From: Impatiens glandulifera
Taxonomy: Eukaryota; Streptophyta; Magnoliopsida; Ericales; Balsaminaceae
DNA: 64,000 nucleotides
Direction of reading: 5' to 3'
Assembly: GCF_907164915.1 (NCBI RefSeq)
Contig: NC_061865.1
Location: 56,564,587 to 56,628,586 of the forward strand
A program made the translations under genes and the position numbers. Shown here one piece after another: positions 32,101 to 43,374 of the stretch; the first letter of the stretch is position 1; the number at the start of each line of letters is the position of its first letter. A model generated the notes under the pieces. The model made no database searches and was not told the origin of the DNA. It saw only the letters and a program-made list of their open reading frames with translations.

Positions 32101-33448
32101 TATAGTTGTCTCAAAATATAAGTTTAATATCGATCCTTTTTATAATATTTTACCAAGAATAATTAATATAGCAAAGAATAACATAAAATAAAATTCTAAC
32201 CTTGAAAAACGCTTGCGTTCATGTTTGAGAGGCTAGAAGGGATTGGACCTTGCAAGTCATTATTAGAGACATTGAAATGATTCAACTTACTAACCCTAAA
32301 ATCAGGTATACTGCCTTCAAAGCCATTATCTTCCAAACTCAATTCAATAAGTTTAGGCAAAACAGCCAATGACCAAGGAATTTGTCCCGTAAATTGGTTA
32401 CGCGCCAAATAAACTTTTTTCAACGAATTCATCCCATAGAATGCGTCTGGTTGAATCTCACCCGAAAACAAATTATTCGACAGAGAAAGCGATTTCAACG
32501 CGCCTAGTTTCTTCAATACCGGAAGATTCCCTTCGAAACTATTATTCACCAAGCTTAAAGTTCTCAAAAGCAACAAATGGTTAAGAGAAATCATGTCGAT
32601 CTCACCAGATAATCCCATATTGTCCAATTTTAACCCCAAAACTCGACCTTTCTCGCAATGGACGCCGACCCAATTCGCCTTTTCACCAGAGCATGGTAAT
32701 GATTTTATCTTGTTCCATGACGACAATGCCGTGTTGTTCGTGAGAGAGTATTTGAACCTTTTTTAGAAAGAAAAAAAAAACATAAAAAACATAGTTAAAT
32801 AGTATAAAGAATGAAATGAAAATAAATAAATAACATTAAAAAAAGACAATTATCTCGTTACAAACCTTTTATTTAATCATATTTAATCATGTTACAAGTT
32901 TTAAGGGGTAACATGATTAAACTATCAAATCTTCATGGATATTGTTAACAAGATATTTATATTGAATTAAGTCAATAAACTAAAATGAATGAATTAGTTT
33001 TATTTTATTTTTGACTAGAAAAGTCCTAAAATGTTAGTAATATTGTTTAGAGTAAATTTGATTGAATTACTCAATGTTCTCTTTTAAGAATAAATAATAA
33101 TTTTAAGAACATAAAAGTAAATGACATATATAAATGACCTAATAATGAGTTGCAATAGAAAATCTAATATCTTTATTTGGGTTACTTTATCAATGACATA
33201 CATATTCGAGAATCCAACATTAAACTCGTTTATACATGGTTATCTTAAAAACCCAATATCTTTAACAAACATATCGTGATTTTTTAATTTTATTTAACCA
33301 AATATATATGAATTTAAGGAGATGTTAAACAAAAGTTAAACCTGAGTAACGCGTCTTCATCTGATAAGGGTGAGGAAGATGTGGAAATTTGAATGAATGA
33401 GAAAAGGAAAGAAATGATGGCGAGGGATTTGAATATTACGATTGCCAT
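29172..33448 (-). CDS. Pollen receptor-like kinase (LRR-RLK III, PRK type), 610 aa
   Basis: Exons 33448-33342, 32757-32201, 31154-30579 and 29764-29172 join in frame (1833 nt). A signal peptide (MAIVIFKSLAIISFLFSFIQ) precedes an LRRNT region (LSSWNKIKSLPC..NWVGVHC) and about five or six LRRs (LRTLSLVNNSFEGNLP; LKSLSLSNNLFSGEI; LKKVYLARNQFTGQIP). The membrane span is about 244-267, followed by RRINRK. The kinase-like domain has loop GSGLFGAS (334-341) and lysine K355. The catalytic loop is HGHLKSSN (454-461), without the HRD aspartate, and DFG is DYG (474-476). Such changes are usual in the PRK family, which acts in pollen tube growth with ROP-GEFs, so signalling may be mainly scaffolding. Expression in pollen is inferred from family only. 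Confidence 0.93.
32882..32921. repeat. 14-bp perfect inverted repeat in PRK intron 1
   Basis: TTTAATCATGTTAC (32882-32895) and GTAACATGATTAAA (32908-32921) are exact reverse complements around a 12-nt loop. It could be the remains of a small MITE or just a fold-back. Confidence 0.8.
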
Positions 33449-33449
33449 T

Positions 33450-34770
33450 TAGACGAGAAAAAGAAGAACACACGCTGGGAAGAGGCTTGGTGGTGCCCCT
33501 TCGGAGCGGTGTTAACTTCTATGGCGGAAATAGATGATGGAAGCTGGCTATGTGTTCCTTTAAAGTCCAGCAAAATTTGACTAGGAATCATCGAACCAAT
33601 ATTTGTAAATAGAAATGTTGAAGAAGGTGAATTAATGGAGGTAGAAGCTTGATTAATGACGGCCTGTGGCAATGGAAATTCTTGTCATCGACTTTCTTAA
33701 AATAGTATACCTTAAAATTAACCTATAAATATGGAAAGCCACCCAAAGGATATCTAGATTTTTGTGTATGTGTTTTTAATTACTTTCATAGTTTATGTCA
33801 AAAAAATCTCAAAAGTTGATTTTGCATTTTTAAATTTTATTTTATGTTGAAGGGTATTTTTAAAATTTATAAGGATGTTATTAGAAAACTCACTAATATA
33901 TCTCATGTAAAAAGGTAATATGAAATTACTAAACAAAAATTAAATTAAAGTTTAGGATCATGAATATGATATTGTGGTATCTTATTTTATAAAATAACAA
34001 GAAATGACAAATGTTTCCATCTATCAAATAAACTAATCAAATTTTGGTGTATCAAATTCTGATTTAAAAAATGTATATATACGTTATTAAGACCTTTTTT
34101 AAAATATATATTATTTTACAATGGTACTAAAAATAAAAATACAATTATACAAACACACTAATTTAGGATAAGAAAGACAGGTTGGCTTGTTTGGTATGAC
34201 TGAAATAAATCTAATTTATTTAAAAAATATTGAGTAAGGAAGATTTTGAAGAGTTGAATATTTTTTTCATAAACTTGCATTTATTTAAAAAAAAACGTTT
34301 ATAGGTAGTGATTTTGAGGATTTTGATGTTTTTTTTTTTTTTTTTTGATAAAAATAATGATAAAATGTTTTTTTTTTGTTTTAGTTCATTAAATAAAAAG
34401 AGTATTTTAGTATTTTGATTAAATAACGTTTGATTATAATTAATTTTAAAAAAAATGAACAAGACTTCAAATATATTAATATATAATAATAAAATAAATT
34501 TTATTTTATTTTTAAATAGAGTATATTTTAGTATATAAGTTAATTAATTGAGTGATGTGATAGAAGAAAATTGAGATAAAATGATGTTCGATTATGGTTG
34601 AATATTTTTTAAAAAAATAACCGAACAAACTCGGTTTCAAAAAATAAAATAAATATATTTTTCAGATTTGTTTTTAAATCACATTTTATATAGCATATAC
34701 TAAAGATAACAATACAATTATACAAACACATCAATGAAAATGTATCATAAAAATTTCAATATATAACACT
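33450..34770. other. Upstream flank of PRK, then AT-rich DNA
   Basis: The frame read from about 33672 to 33436 overlaps the PRK start in another frame and is not used. Beyond about 33.7 kb the sequence is AT-rich with homopolymers (T runs near 34330). No gene seen. Confidence 0.45.
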
Positions 34771-34918
34771 ATGTTGAATTATGTTTAAATTATGAACTCA
34801 TATGATTTTAATGATTTAGTTTAAATAATTAAAAAATAAAAAATTGTTGAATTGTGTTTAAATTATGAACTCACCTGATTTTAATAATTTAGTTTAAATA
34901 ATAAAAAGGGAGTAATTG
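34770..34918. repeat. Two-copy tandem repeat, about 78-bp unit
   Basis: GTTTAAATTATGAACTCA(T/C)(A/C)TGATTTTAAT(G/A)ATTTAGTTTAAATAAT occurs twice in succession, starting at about 34782 and 34855, each preceded by TTGAATT(A/G)T. Confidence 0.8.
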
Positions 34919-35089
34919 TTGAAATAAGGTCTTAATAATTCATGATAATTAACCTACTTGATTTTGATGATGAATAATGAATGGATATATATATATATAT
35001 ATTTAGATATCAACATCTTAAGTGGTGTAGTGATAAATACCCTCACCTGTCATGTGGGTGAACGGCTGCCACGTACTCCATAATTTAAA

Positions 35090-35612
35090 TTGCATGTTGC
35101 ATGCAATGTAGTACCACGATCTCAAGAATATATTCCTGTTGTACTACCTAGTACATCCAACGGAAATAGAACACCCTGTAATTCATCTATTGTTCTTTCT
35201 GTGTTGTAAGTTGAACAGAGGTTGTTCTGTTCAACAGATAGTTATTTAGAAGTTCATAAGCAGCCAGTTGTTAAGTCATGTGTTTTCTGGCTGAGTTTGT
35301 GCAGTCGCGGTACTAAATCAAAGTCTTCTAGTAAATATTCTTCCTGTTGAGGAAGAAGGAGTGACGTAGGAGTTTTATCTCTGAACATCCATAAAACTCT
35401 TTGTGTTATTTACTTTCTGTTACTTGCATTTATCTGTCTAATGCTTCAAATCCAACAAACTGTTCCGCATTTGAATTTGTTCAAGAGTTTGTGAAGATTT
35501 GTGAAGAATAGAAATACGTTTTTAACTTCTAACAGAGTTAAAATCGAATTGAAAGTCAAAAGTTTTTAACTATAGTTAGATCATGTCTCTATTGTCAACA
35601 TCGATCCTAACA
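35090..35612 (+). mobile_element. Copia-type LTR fragment, probably solo or truncated
   Basis: Non-AT-rich island with the wording of plant Copia LTRs: GACGTAGGAGTTTTATCTCTGAACATCCATAAA, CTTTGTGTTATTTACTTTCTGTTACTTGCATTTATC and CTGTTCCGCATTTGAATTTG. It ends ATCGATCCTAACA, as such LTRs do just before the primer-binding site; the next bases (CGTTGATAC) only weakly resemble TGGTATCAG. There is no coding interior on either side. The left end is approximate. A SINE-like head (AAGTGGTGTAGTGATAAATA) lies just upstream at about 35019. Confidence 0.65.
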
Positions 35613-35619
35613 CGTTGAT

Positions 35620-36700
35620 ACACAAAATGATCTTAAAAAAATGAGAAATATCCCATATCTCAATAGACAATTTATTGTGTATTAATATTAGGCTAAAATT
35701 AGAACCATAAGAATACAAAAAGTTTAATTTAATCTAAAGTTTGTCTTAAAAAGCTCAAAATCAATTGATCTCTCAAACTAAACATTGACAAAGATGTCAC
35801 ATAGTAAATACCCAAAATAAAACAATCTTTATCTAGAAATGCAACTTAAAAAATGATTGAACATTGAAACCGGAATTCATTACTTGTATCATATTAAATT
35901 GGCTTACAAAACTCCACGTGATATGACTAATTATACTTTTATAATATTTTTATGAGTTTTATAATAAATAAATACCATTACAATTGAAAATATCTCAAAA
36001 AATAAATAAAATAAATAACTAATAGAGCTCCATTAAAAATAGAATGTCTAGCACTCCAAATTTTTCAAACAAAATTCAATATTTAAGATATCTAGGTTAG
36101 TTTTAATACATTTAGACTAATCCTTATAAAATGTTAAGAGAAAACTTGAAGTTTTAATTAAAAATGAAACATTTTTTATATAGTAATTATGTATTTATCA
36201 ATGTAAAAACGTTGACTAACTAACCATTACATAACTATTTAAAATTATAAAAAACTGAGACTACCTATTAACCATTTAAAAATATAAAAAGCTGAAATGG
36301 AGTTGAGTTTAAGATGATAAATATTATTTAATTTATTAATATGTACATAATAATTAATGTATATTTCATAATATTATTTAATCTAAATTAATATTTAAAT
36401 AAAACATTTAAAAAAATTATTTTATAAATATTAAAATATTTGTTTTGCCCAATCACAAATTCAGCTCCAATAAGTGCTTTTTCTAAATTGGGCCACAAAT
36501 TGTTCTTAGTGAAGAATTACATGACTAATCCTTAATTATTCAAATTAATAAATTTGGAACTAGTTTGTTAGTAGAATAATTTAAATATAAATATTTTTTA
36601 AAAAATAAATTAAATTAAAATATTAAATAATTCATATTTTAATTTTATAAAATATAAATATTAAATTAAAAAAGTAATAATTTAATTAAATATCTTAAAT
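35620..36700. other. AT-rich intergenic DNA
   Basis: No gene, RNA or clear repeat unit seen. Confidence 0.45.
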
Positions 36701-38790
36701 AATTCATTTTTTCTTTTTCTTAAAAAAATTTGAAGTCATAATTCAATTTTTTTCAAATAGCTTTAAAATCATTTTATCTTCTAGACCTTTGATATTTTGA
36801 ATATTTTATATTAATTATAAGTATTGTTTAAATTACTTAGGATTGAATTTTTTTAAATAATTTGATAATTTTAAAGAGTGAAATATTTAAAGTTTATTAA
36901 TATAATATTATAAAAAAAAAAAAGATAGCGTCAATGTAACGCCATTAATTTATCAATTAAAATATTTGAACTGATTTTTATTAATTTTTAAATATATTTT
37001 TTTATCAAATAAAAAGTAAAAATTATAAAATCAAACAAACTTTTTGGTGTTGTGTGCGAGTTTCTTGCATATAAATATTATGTATTGTTTTAACAAATAA
37101 ATTAAATTAAAATATTAAATTATTCATATTTTAATTTTTTAAAATATAAATATAAAATAAAATAAAATTCTTTTTAAATAATTTAATTATTTCAAGAGTG
37201 AAAGATTTAAAGTGTATTGATATAAAATTATAAAAATAAAATAAAATAGAAGATGACGTCAATAACGCCATTAATTTATCAATTAAAATATTTGAACTTA
37301 CTTTTATTATTTTTTAAATATATTTTTTTATCAGATAAACTTAAAAAATAAAAAGTAAAAATTCTAAAAATCAAAAATTCTAAAAATCAAAATTCAAATT
37401 CAAATTCAATTTTTTTTCAAATAACCTTAAATTAATCTATCTTCGAGCCATTTTGAATATTATATATATATATATATATTTATAATTTGATTATTTCAAA
37501 AAGTAAAAGATTTAAAGTGTATTAATATAAAATTATAAAATAAAATAAAAGGTAGCGTCAATCCAACGCCAAATAATTTTTGAAATATTTAAAAAATAAA
37601 AAGTAAAAATTTTAAAAATTAAAATTAAAATTCAAATTCAAATAACCTTAAATCAATCTATCTTCGAGCCATTTTGAATATTTTATATTTGTTTTTATAA
37701 TTTGATTATTTTGAAGAGTAAAAGATTTAAAGTGTATTAATATAAAATTATAAAATAAAATAAAAGGTAGCGTCAATCCAACGCCAAATAATTTATCAAA
37801 TATTTAAAAAATAAAAAGTAAAAATTTTAAAATTCAAAATTCAAATTCAAATAACCTTAAATCAATCTATCTTCGAGCCATTTTGAATATTTTATATTTT
37901 TTTTATAATTTGATTATTTTGAAGAGTAAAAGATTTAAAGTGTATTAATATAAAATTATAAAATAAAATAAAAGGTAGCGTCAAATCTAACGCCAAATAA
38001 CTTATCAAATATTTAAAAAATAAAAAGTAAAAATATTAAAAATCAAAATTCAAATTCAAATTCAAATAACCTTAAATCAATCTATCTTCGAGCCATTTTG
38101 AATATTTTATATTTTTTTTTTTATAATTTGATTATTTTGAAGAGTAAAAGATTTAAAGTGTATTAATGTAAAATTATAAAATAAAATAAAAGGTAGCGTC
38201 AATCCAACGCCAAATAATTTATTAAATATTTAAAAAATAAAAAGTAAAAATTCTAAAAATCAAAATCAAAATCAAAATTCAAATTCAAATTCAAATTAAA
38301 ATTCAAATTCAAATTCAAATCACCTTAAATCAATCTATCTTCGAGCCATTTTGAATATTATATATATATATATATTTTTTATAATTTAATTATTTCGAAG
38401 AGTAAAAGATTTAAAGTGTATTAATATAAAATTATAAAATAAAATAAAAGGTAGCGTCAATCCAACGCCAAATAATTTATTAAATATTTAAAAAATAAAA
38501 AATCAAAATTCTAAAAATCAAAATTCAAATTCAAATTCAAATAACCTTAAATCAATCTATCTTCGAGCCATTTTGAATATTTTTTCGAAGAGTAAAAAAT
38601 TTAAAGTGTATTAATATAAAATTATAAAATAAAATAAAAGGTAGCGTCATCCGAACGCCAAATAATTTATTAATTAAAATATTAAAATTTACTTTTATTA
38701 ATTATTAAATATATATTTTAATAAAATAAACTTAAAAAATAAAAAAGTAAAACTTCAAAAATCAAACAAACTTTTTTGGTGTTATGTGTG
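36700..38790. repeat. AT-rich tandem array, about eight units of 200-330 bp
   Basis: The recurring core GGTAGCGTCAATCCAACGCC (with variants) occurs at about 36925, 37254, 37553, 37768, 37976, 38195, 38450 and 38643. Each core is preceded by AAAGTGTATTAATATAAAAT and, in most copies, by CTATCTTCGAGCCATTTTGA, and followed by AAATATTTAAAAAATAAAAAG and a variable run of AAATTC. The outer copies are more diverged than the inner ones, as in an array expanding from its middle. A flanking phrase, TCAAACAAACTTTTTTGGTG, occurs at both about 37032 and the right edge (about 38762). Confidence 0.9.
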
Positions 38791-38839
38791 AGTTTCTTGC
38801 ATGCAATGTTACAGCCTATCACCTTTAACGGCATCAATT

Positions 38840-39020
38840 GCGAACCCGACGTGGCATATTATTATTGGTGTTGTAACAAAACACAAAATACACATGTTTC
38901 TGTGGAGTGTTTCTCATCCTCATCATCTTGATCTTTATATTTGATCAAAACAAATCCAATGGCTTCAAATCATAGTCTCTAAATCCTCAATTATCTTACC
39001 GTTAATTTCGATGTCACGTG
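38840..39020 (+). promoter_or_regulatory. ACGT-core elements upstream of the Raf-like kinase
   Basis: GACGTGGC lies at about 38848-38855 and a palindromic G-box CACGTG at 39015-39020. Both are classic binding cores for plant bZIP and bHLH factors. They precede a CT-rich leader (about 39112-39140). Function here is inferred. Confidence 0.45.
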
Positions 39021-39265
39021 TACAATGGCGATGTTGGTCGTAATGAGTGACTGTACATAAGGTCTTCTTCCCGGTAAAAGGAACAAAGGGCTGCTATTTC
39101 ATCAATCCCTCTCTCTCTCTCTATATATCTTTCTCTCTCTATGTTCATTCATAAGGGGGTTTAGGATTGTTCACAACTTCACTCATACGAATCGGGTCTC
39201 CGGTCATCCTCTTTGTTCAATCGCCGGCGTTGCTGAGTAGCTCTGGAAGTTGAATCTCGTGGTGG

Positions 39266-41175
39266 GTAAGTTACTTCAAACCTTATCAACCTGTAAGTTC
39301 TTGAGTTAAGATCATGAAGATATCTCTAATCAGTGCATTTCTTTGGTTCTGATCGATGGTTTTTATTACTTTATAGAATCTTATGTAGAAAGTATTTGTA
39401 TGAATTTCTGTTAGTGAGCATCAAAATGTTTTCTTCTCGATTTGCGGTCAACCAATTGATTGATTTTGCAGTTGTTATCTTTAATGGGTGTATCTGTATT
39501 CTTTGATTCTCTTTGATTGAGTAGTTTGAAATGGGGGTTTTGCTATTTCAGAGGGTAAAGAAGGACAAGGGTTTGGTTCTGAATATTGTTTCTTAAGCAG
39601 ATCATAGCAAAATATCTTTTTCTTTGATTCTCTTTAATTGAGTAGGTTGAAATGAGGGTTTTTCTATTTCAGAGGGTAAAGAAGGACAAGGGTTTGGTTC
39701 CTGATATTGTTTCTCAAGCAGATCATAGCAAAATATCTTTCTTTGATTCTCTTTAATTGAGTAGGTTGAAATGAGGGTTTTGATAGAGGACAAGGGTTTG
39801 GTTCCGAATATTGTTTTTCAGGTAGATCATAGAAAAATATCTGTTTCTTTGATTCTCTTTAATTGAGTAGGTTGAAATGAGGGTTTTGCTATTTCAAACA
39901 AAGGGTAAAGAAGGACAAGGGTTTGGTTCTGAATATTGTTTCTCAAGCAGATTATAGCAAAATATCTGTTTGTTTGATTCTCTTTAATTGAGTAGGTTGA
40001 AATGAGGGTTTTGCTATTTCAAACAGAGGGTAAAAAGGACAAAGGTTTGTTTCTGTATATTGTTTCTCAAGAAGATCATAGCGAAATATCTGTTTTTTAT
40101 ATTCTCTTTAATTGAGTAGGTTGAAATGAGGGTTTTTCTATTTCAATGAGAGGGTATAAACGACAAAGGTTTGTCTCCGAATATTGTTTCTCAAGCAAAT
40201 CATAGCAAAATATCTGTTTTTTTATTCTCTTTAATTGAGTAGGCTGAAATGAGGGTTTTTCTATTTCAAACAGAGGGTATAAACGACAGGTTTGTTTCCG
40301 AATATTGTTTCTCAAGCAAATCATAGCGAAATATCTGTTTTTCTATTCTCTTTAATTGAGTATGTTGAAATGAGGGTTTTTTCTATTTCAAACAGAGGGT
40401 ATGAACGACAAAGGTTTGTTTCCGAATATTGTTTCTCAAGCTAATCATAGCAAAATATCTTTTATTATTCTCTTTAATTGAGTAGGTTGAAATGAGTGTT
40501 TTTCTATTTCAAACAGAGGGTATAAACGACAAAGGTTTGTTTCCGAATATTGTTTCTCAAGCAAATCATAGCAAAATATTTGTTTTTTTATTCTCTTTAA
40601 TTGAGTTGGTTGAAATGAGGGTTTTTCTATTTCAAACAGAGAGTATAAACGACAAAAGTTTGTTTCCGAATATTGTTTCTCAAGCAAATCATAGCAAAAT
40701 ATTTGTTTTTTTATTCTCTTTAATTGAGTAGGTTGAAATGAGGGTTTTTCTATTTCAAACAGAGAGTATAAACAACAAAAGTTTGTTTCCGAATATTGTT
40801 TCTCAAGCAAATCATAGCAAAATATCTGTTTTTATTCCCTTTAATTGAGTAGGTTGAAATGAGGATTTTTCTATTTCAAACAGAGGGTAATGACGGGCAA
40901 GGGTTTATGGTTCCATATATTGCTTCTCAAGCAGATTATACCAAAATATCTGTTTCTTCGATTCTCTTTAATTGAGTAGGTTGAAATGAGGGTTTTGCTA
41001 TTTCAAACAGATGGTAAAGAAGGGCAAGGGTTTTTGGTTCCATATATTGTTTCTCAAGCAGATTATAGCAAAATACCTGTTTATTAATCTTTCTCCATGT
41101 TTGTATGAGAATCAAGTTGATTTGTATGTGAACTAGCATTGTCTGAACTAATTCAATCTGATGATATGACTGTAG
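39266..41175 (+). other. 5'-UTR intron of the Raf-like kinase
   Basis: The donor GTAAGT is at 39266; the acceptor TGTAG ends at 41175, 78 bp before the ATG. The transcribed leader upstream contains the CT-rich tract. Most of the 1.9-kb intron is the minisatellite listed separately. Confidence 0.7.
39495..41085 (+). repeat. 13-copy minisatellite of ~120 bp inside the kinase 5'-UTR intron
   Basis: Each unit contains TTCTCTTTAATTGAGTAGGT, TGAAATGAGGGTTTTTCTAT, TTCAAACAGAGGGTA, a GGTTTG(T/G)TTCCGAATATTG segment and TTTCTCAAGCAAATCATAGC. The TTGAGTAG-type anchor appears at about 39517, 39638, 39756, 39863, 39989, 40113, 40235, 40356, 40474, 40600, 40724, 40842 and 40972. Central units are most alike. 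Open frames through it repeat the same peptide and are not genes. Confidence 0.93.
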
Positions 41176-41253
41176 GTTGAGTTATCGAACTTCAACTTTA
41201 ATGCTAAAGGAATAAAGAAAGAATTTGAAGTTTGAACTTATTGATTGAAGAAA

Positions 41254-43374
41254 ATGTTGGAGGGTCAGAAATTTACAGGAATGATAGATCTGAATAGCAA
41301 CCCTGATAATTATGACCTTTCACAAGGATTTTATCATAAACTCGGTGAAGGATCCAACATGTCCATTGACAGTTTCGCGAGCTTGCAGATGAGCACTGGC
41401 GGAGGCTCTGTTGCAATGTCCATTGATAACAGTAGTGTTGGATCAAACAATTCAAACACACGCATATTAAACCATCAAGGATTAAAGCGTGTGAAAAACT
41501 ATACTGCTGTCCAGAGTGTTAACCGTGGTAAAGTCTCACACGGACAAAGTGATGATGCCCTAGCCCAATCTTTGATGGATCCCCGGTTTCCTACTGAAGG
41601 GCTCGAGAATTTTGAGGAATGGACACTTGATTTAAGGAAACTGATTATGGGACCTGCTTTTGCACAGGGTGCTTTTGGGAAGCTGTACAAAGGTACTTAT
41701 GATGGTGAAGATGTTGCTATTAAGCTTTTGGAGAAGCCGGAGAATAATCCAGAGACAGCCCAGGTAATGGAGCAACAGTTTCAGCAAGAGGTTATGATGC
41801 TGGCTACTTTAAAGCATCCAAATATTGTTCGTTTTATTGGCGGGTGTCGTAAGCCTTTGGTATGGTGTATTGTGACTGAATATGCTAGAGGAGGTTCGGT
41901 TAGGCAGTTTTTGGCAAAGAGGCAGAATCGGTCTGTGCCTTTGAGGTTGGCAGTTAAGCAGGCTTTGGATGTTGCAAGAGGAATGGCTTATGTGCATGGA
42001 CTTGGATTGATCCATAGGGATCTTAAATCTGATAATCTTCTGATTTCTGCTGACAAATCAATTAAGATTGCAGATTTTGGTGTTGCTCGGATTGAGGTGC
42101 AGACTGAAGGAATGACACCTGAAACTGGAACATATCGTTGGATGGCCCCGTAAGTCTTGATTCTCTATATGCTAAACAGTTGTAGTTTATATATAGTTGC
42201 TAACACTTTTATATACCAATCTTCCTAGATCATTTAGCCATAATCCATACGAAAAACAACCAATAAATTTGTGAATTTGTCTGACCAGGTTTAGTTTTGA
42301 AACATAATCTCATTTAGATATTTTTTTTATCCCAATGTTTTCAAACTATATTGAAATCGTTGAATGACCCCTTTCCCCAAGCTCAAAAATAAAATCTTAT
42401 AGAGAATGTATTTCATATGTACAATGCATCATCCTAAGGCTCATTTTGTGTGTTTTTCATGGTTAAACTTTGTTTTACTATGGGTACAAAAGGAAAATAA
42501 ATGGTATTATGAGTTTTTAAAAGTCATCAATATGGTGATATCTGAAATTTGTCTATTTTCCTTGTATAAATGGGCTAAGACGAGTCTCTTGTTTAGAACT
42601 GCCTAGCCTTATAGATTTTTACTTGAATAATATGTTGTTGATGATGACCAGAATTGCTGGCTGGTTACCACCAAGGTATCCGATCTCCCTTTCTTACAAG
42701 TGCTTGTGGTTATTGCTCAATTTTCTTTGTATTTCATTATTTTTTTTTTATTTTTTTTGTAGTTGTAATGTGGCTTTACAAATACAACTTGTATGCTGGT
42801 TGGTTCTAGGCATCCTATATATTATTCCATTTGGAAACACATTTTAGATCCGGATTAGAGAAACCTTAATGTTTTTAATATGAGTCTCACATAGTTCTAT
42901 TTTCAAACAATCTCATCAAGATGCTCACCCTTGGTAATTTGATGATTATCGAATCAACTCTTGTAGAAATAAGCGAACTATTGCAACATGATTTTAAAGG
43001 GTTCATATTTACATTATTGTCTGAAACTTTGCAGGGAGATGATCCAGCACAGACCATACTCTCAGAAAGTGGATGTTTACAGTTTTGGAATAGTCCTGTG
43101 GGAACTGATAACCGGACAGCTTCCTTTCCAGAACATGACAGCCGTCCAAGCTGCATTTGCTGTTGTGAATAAAGGCGTAAGGCCGAATATTCCCAATGAA
43201 TGTCTTCCTGTTCTTCGCGATATCATGACCCGCTGCTGGGATACTGAACCAAATGTTAGACCACCTTTTATGGATGTGGTGAAGATGCTGGAGAATGCTG
43301 AGACTGAGATCATGACCAATGTTCGGAAAGCGCGGTTCAGATGCTGCATTAGCCAACCGATGACGATGGATTGA
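41254..43374 (+). CDS. Raf-like MAPKKK / dual-specificity-type protein kinase, 411 aa
   Basis: Exons 41254-42149 and 43035-43374 join in frame (1236 nt). I chose ATG 41254 (MLEGQKF) because the codon upstream in frame is TTG. The N-terminus (1-125) is a Ser/Asn-rich plant-specific segment with [17 protein letters not shown] and [19 protein letters not shown]. The kinase has [10 protein letters not shown] (from about 136), catalytic K157, HRDLKSDN (254-261), DFG (274-276), activation-loop [13 protein letters not shown] and [13 protein letters not shown]. All catalytic residues are present. It closely resembles my recollection of Arabidopsis Raf-like kinases At2g24360/At4g31170, which share length and both motifs. 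Soluble signalling kinase; its substrate cannot be read from sequence. The leader intron holds a large minisatellite. Confidence 0.95.

Noticed and set aside
36700..38790. CRISPR-like array
   Set aside because: Units are 200-330 bp, AT-rich and vary in length, with no short repeat/unique spacer pattern; the DNA is plant nuclear.
39602..41139. Several ORFs of 60-120 residues on both strands repeating EIEKPSFQPTQLKRI-like peptides
   Set aside because: They are frames through the 120-bp minisatellite in the kinase leader intron; start sites and lengths follow the repeat unit, not a gene.
41245..41253. Upstream start giving MKKMLEG for the Raf-like kinase
   Set aside because: The first codon is TTG; the first ATG in frame is at 41254.
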